Assembly (NCBI GenBank): GCA_910586965.1
Contig: CAJUMF010000029.1
Location: 10,327-42,073 of the forward strand
Reading direction: 5' to 3'
Length of the DNA stretch: 31,747 bases
Origin: an uncultured Dorea sp.
GTDB taxonomy: Bacteria > Bacillota > Clostridia > Lachnospirales > Lachnospiraceae
Shown in pieces: positions 30,850-31,747 of the stretch (position 1 is its first letter; every line of letters starts with the position of its first letter). The position numbers and the translations under genes are program-made. The notes beneath the pieces were generated by a model. It had not been told where the DNA came from. It did not search any database and saw only the letters and a program-made list of their open reading frames with translations.

Positions 30850-31747
30850 TTATTGCAGCTTGGCCCGCTCTGCCATCATATCTTTCAATGAGGGGTACAA
30901 TTTCTTATATATCGCAAAATATTTCTTATACAGTTCGTGGGTTTCCCTGTCGGGCATAATGGGCGGATTCATGGTGACCCATGAATGGATGCTGCTAAAG
31001 TCCGTGATGTACCCAGTTCCGACAGCCGCCAGGAATGCATCCCCTAAAGGAGCTTCGATTTCTGTTGTCGGAGTAAGGATTGGGAGACCTGTGACATCCG
31101 CGAATATCTGCTTCCAGACAGCAGAGCGTGCGCCGCCGCCTACGAGGATGATCTTTTCAAGCGCCATGTCGGAATCGGTCATGGATTCCATAATGTGGAG
31201 CAGGGAGTAAGCTACGGCTTCCAAAACCGCGCGGTAAATATGCGCTTTGGTGTGTGCCAGGGTCAGTCCGAAGAGGACACCCGCGGCTTTTTCGTCCCAA
31301 ATGGGCGTGCGCTCGCCCATGAAATAAGGGAGAGCGATAAGTCCGTCGCTTCCGGGTCCGATGTTCTGCTCATGAATCATTTGTTCCAGACGATTATATA
31401 TATCGCCGGAATCACCGCCGCAGAAATTCAGCGCGAACCATCGGGGAAGAGCTCCGGCTGTGGAGGCGCCTCCGTAGGTGTAGCTTAAGTGTGCCGGATC
31501 TATGCAGTAAGGCATGGAGACAAGGTTCGGGTCATTGGGCTTCTTGCTGTGGATGTATCCCCAATTCAGGGAAGTTCCCAGAACCGCGGCATTGTCTCCG
31601 GGCCGGACGATGGAAGCGCTTAGCATGGAAGCGATACAGTCAACCGTACCTGTGCATAGAGGTATGGGGGACTTAAGTCCCAGCTTTTTTTGGTACTCCT
31701 CATTCAGAGTGCCGATGATATCACTTGGATTGTGTAGATAATGGGGG
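30850..31747 (-). CDS. FGGY family carbohydrate kinase, C-terminal part (cut by window edge)
   Basis: ATP-dependent sugar or polyol kinase of the FGGY family (xylulokinase, gluconokinase and relatives). The open frame continues to the window end, beginning with '...SDIIGTLNEEYQKKLGL', then 'GTVDCIASMLSASIVRPGDNAAVLGTSLN' and the family block 'GLIALPYFMGERTPIWDEKAAGVLFGLTLAHT', 'LEAVAYSLLHIME' and the second FGGY signature region 'ILVGGGARSAVWKQIFADVTGLPI'. About 298 of the usual ~500 residues are visible. It is followed by the cyclase-family gene. The sugar cannot be read from this part. Confidence 0.92.
   Translation of the reverse strand, partial: PHYLHNPSDIIGTLNEEYQKKLGLKSPIPLCTGTVDCIASMLSASIVRPGDNAAVLGTSLNWGYIHSKKPNDPNLVSMPYCIDPAHLSYTYGGASTAGALPRWFALNFCGGDSGDIYNRLEQMIHEQNIGPGSDGLIALPYFMGERTPIWDEKAAGVLFGLTLAHTKAHIYRAVLEAVAYSLLHIMESMTDSDMALEKIILVGGGARSAVWKQIFADVTGLPILTPTTEIEAPLGDAFLAAVGTGYITDFSSIHSWVTMNPPIMPDRETHELYKKYFAIYKKLYPSLKDMMAERAKLQ

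Noticed and set aside
1..31747. Toxin-antitoxin, phage-defence, CRISPR, transposon, tRNA or rRNA content.
   Set aside because: I looked on both strands and saw no supporting motifs or repeats for any of these.

Overview
The gene families, strong AGGAGG-type ribosome sites, TTGACA/TATAAT promoters and moderate GC suggest a chromosomal segment of an anaerobic Clostridia member, most likely a gut Lachnospiraceae-type bacterium. This is inferred from gene content (YesM/YesN regulators, a stand-alone DUF3842 gene, LarB with a NikMNQO-type nickel transporter, an arginine deiminase cluster). I saw no rRNA, tRNA, CRISPR array or insertion sequence. No stretch over 300 bases lacks a gene.

Region 1 (1-7061), sugar uptake: a truncated ABC sugar permease and its lipoprotein binding protein on the minus strand, divergent from a YesM/YesN two-component pair. 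Convergent with yesN is a six-hairpin glycosidase, divergent from a cupin-AraC regulator. A 16-bp sequence occurs twice between the binding-protein and kinase genes. A MATE exporter follows (7136-8512).

Region 2 (8513-19364), a possible catabolic operon: a FadR-type GntR regulator, then a strong promoter with candidate operators driving malic enzyme, two tandem CE4/PuuE-like proteins (the second has lost most catalytic and metal residues), an intact argininosuccinate lyase without argG, a NhaC-family antiporter (the family of MleN), an Asp/Glu/hydantoin racemase, an AGCS amino-acid symporter and a second MATE protein.

Region 3 (19365-25321), arginine fermentation: arcA, arcB and an archaeal-type ornithine cyclodeaminase, behind a 25-bp perfect palindrome in the promoter; then a minus-strand regulator with two complete AraC DNA-binding domains; then arcC. 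Together these would take arginine to ornithine and proline, with ATP from carbamoyl phosphate. Regions 2 and 3 may form one route in which an argininosuccinate-like compound is opened, split into arginine plus fumarate, and the halves drained through the deiminase pathway and malic enzyme. That link is a hypothesis.

Region 4 (25322-29376), nickel: DUF3842, larB, a fused NikM/NikN, NikQ and NikO, with a 19-bp palindrome at the promoter. LarA, LarC and LarE are absent from the window.

Region 5 (29377-31747): a GH25 lysozyme without a signal peptide, a convergent terminator, and a minus-strand pair of a cyclase-family hydrolase and a truncated FGGY sugar kinase.
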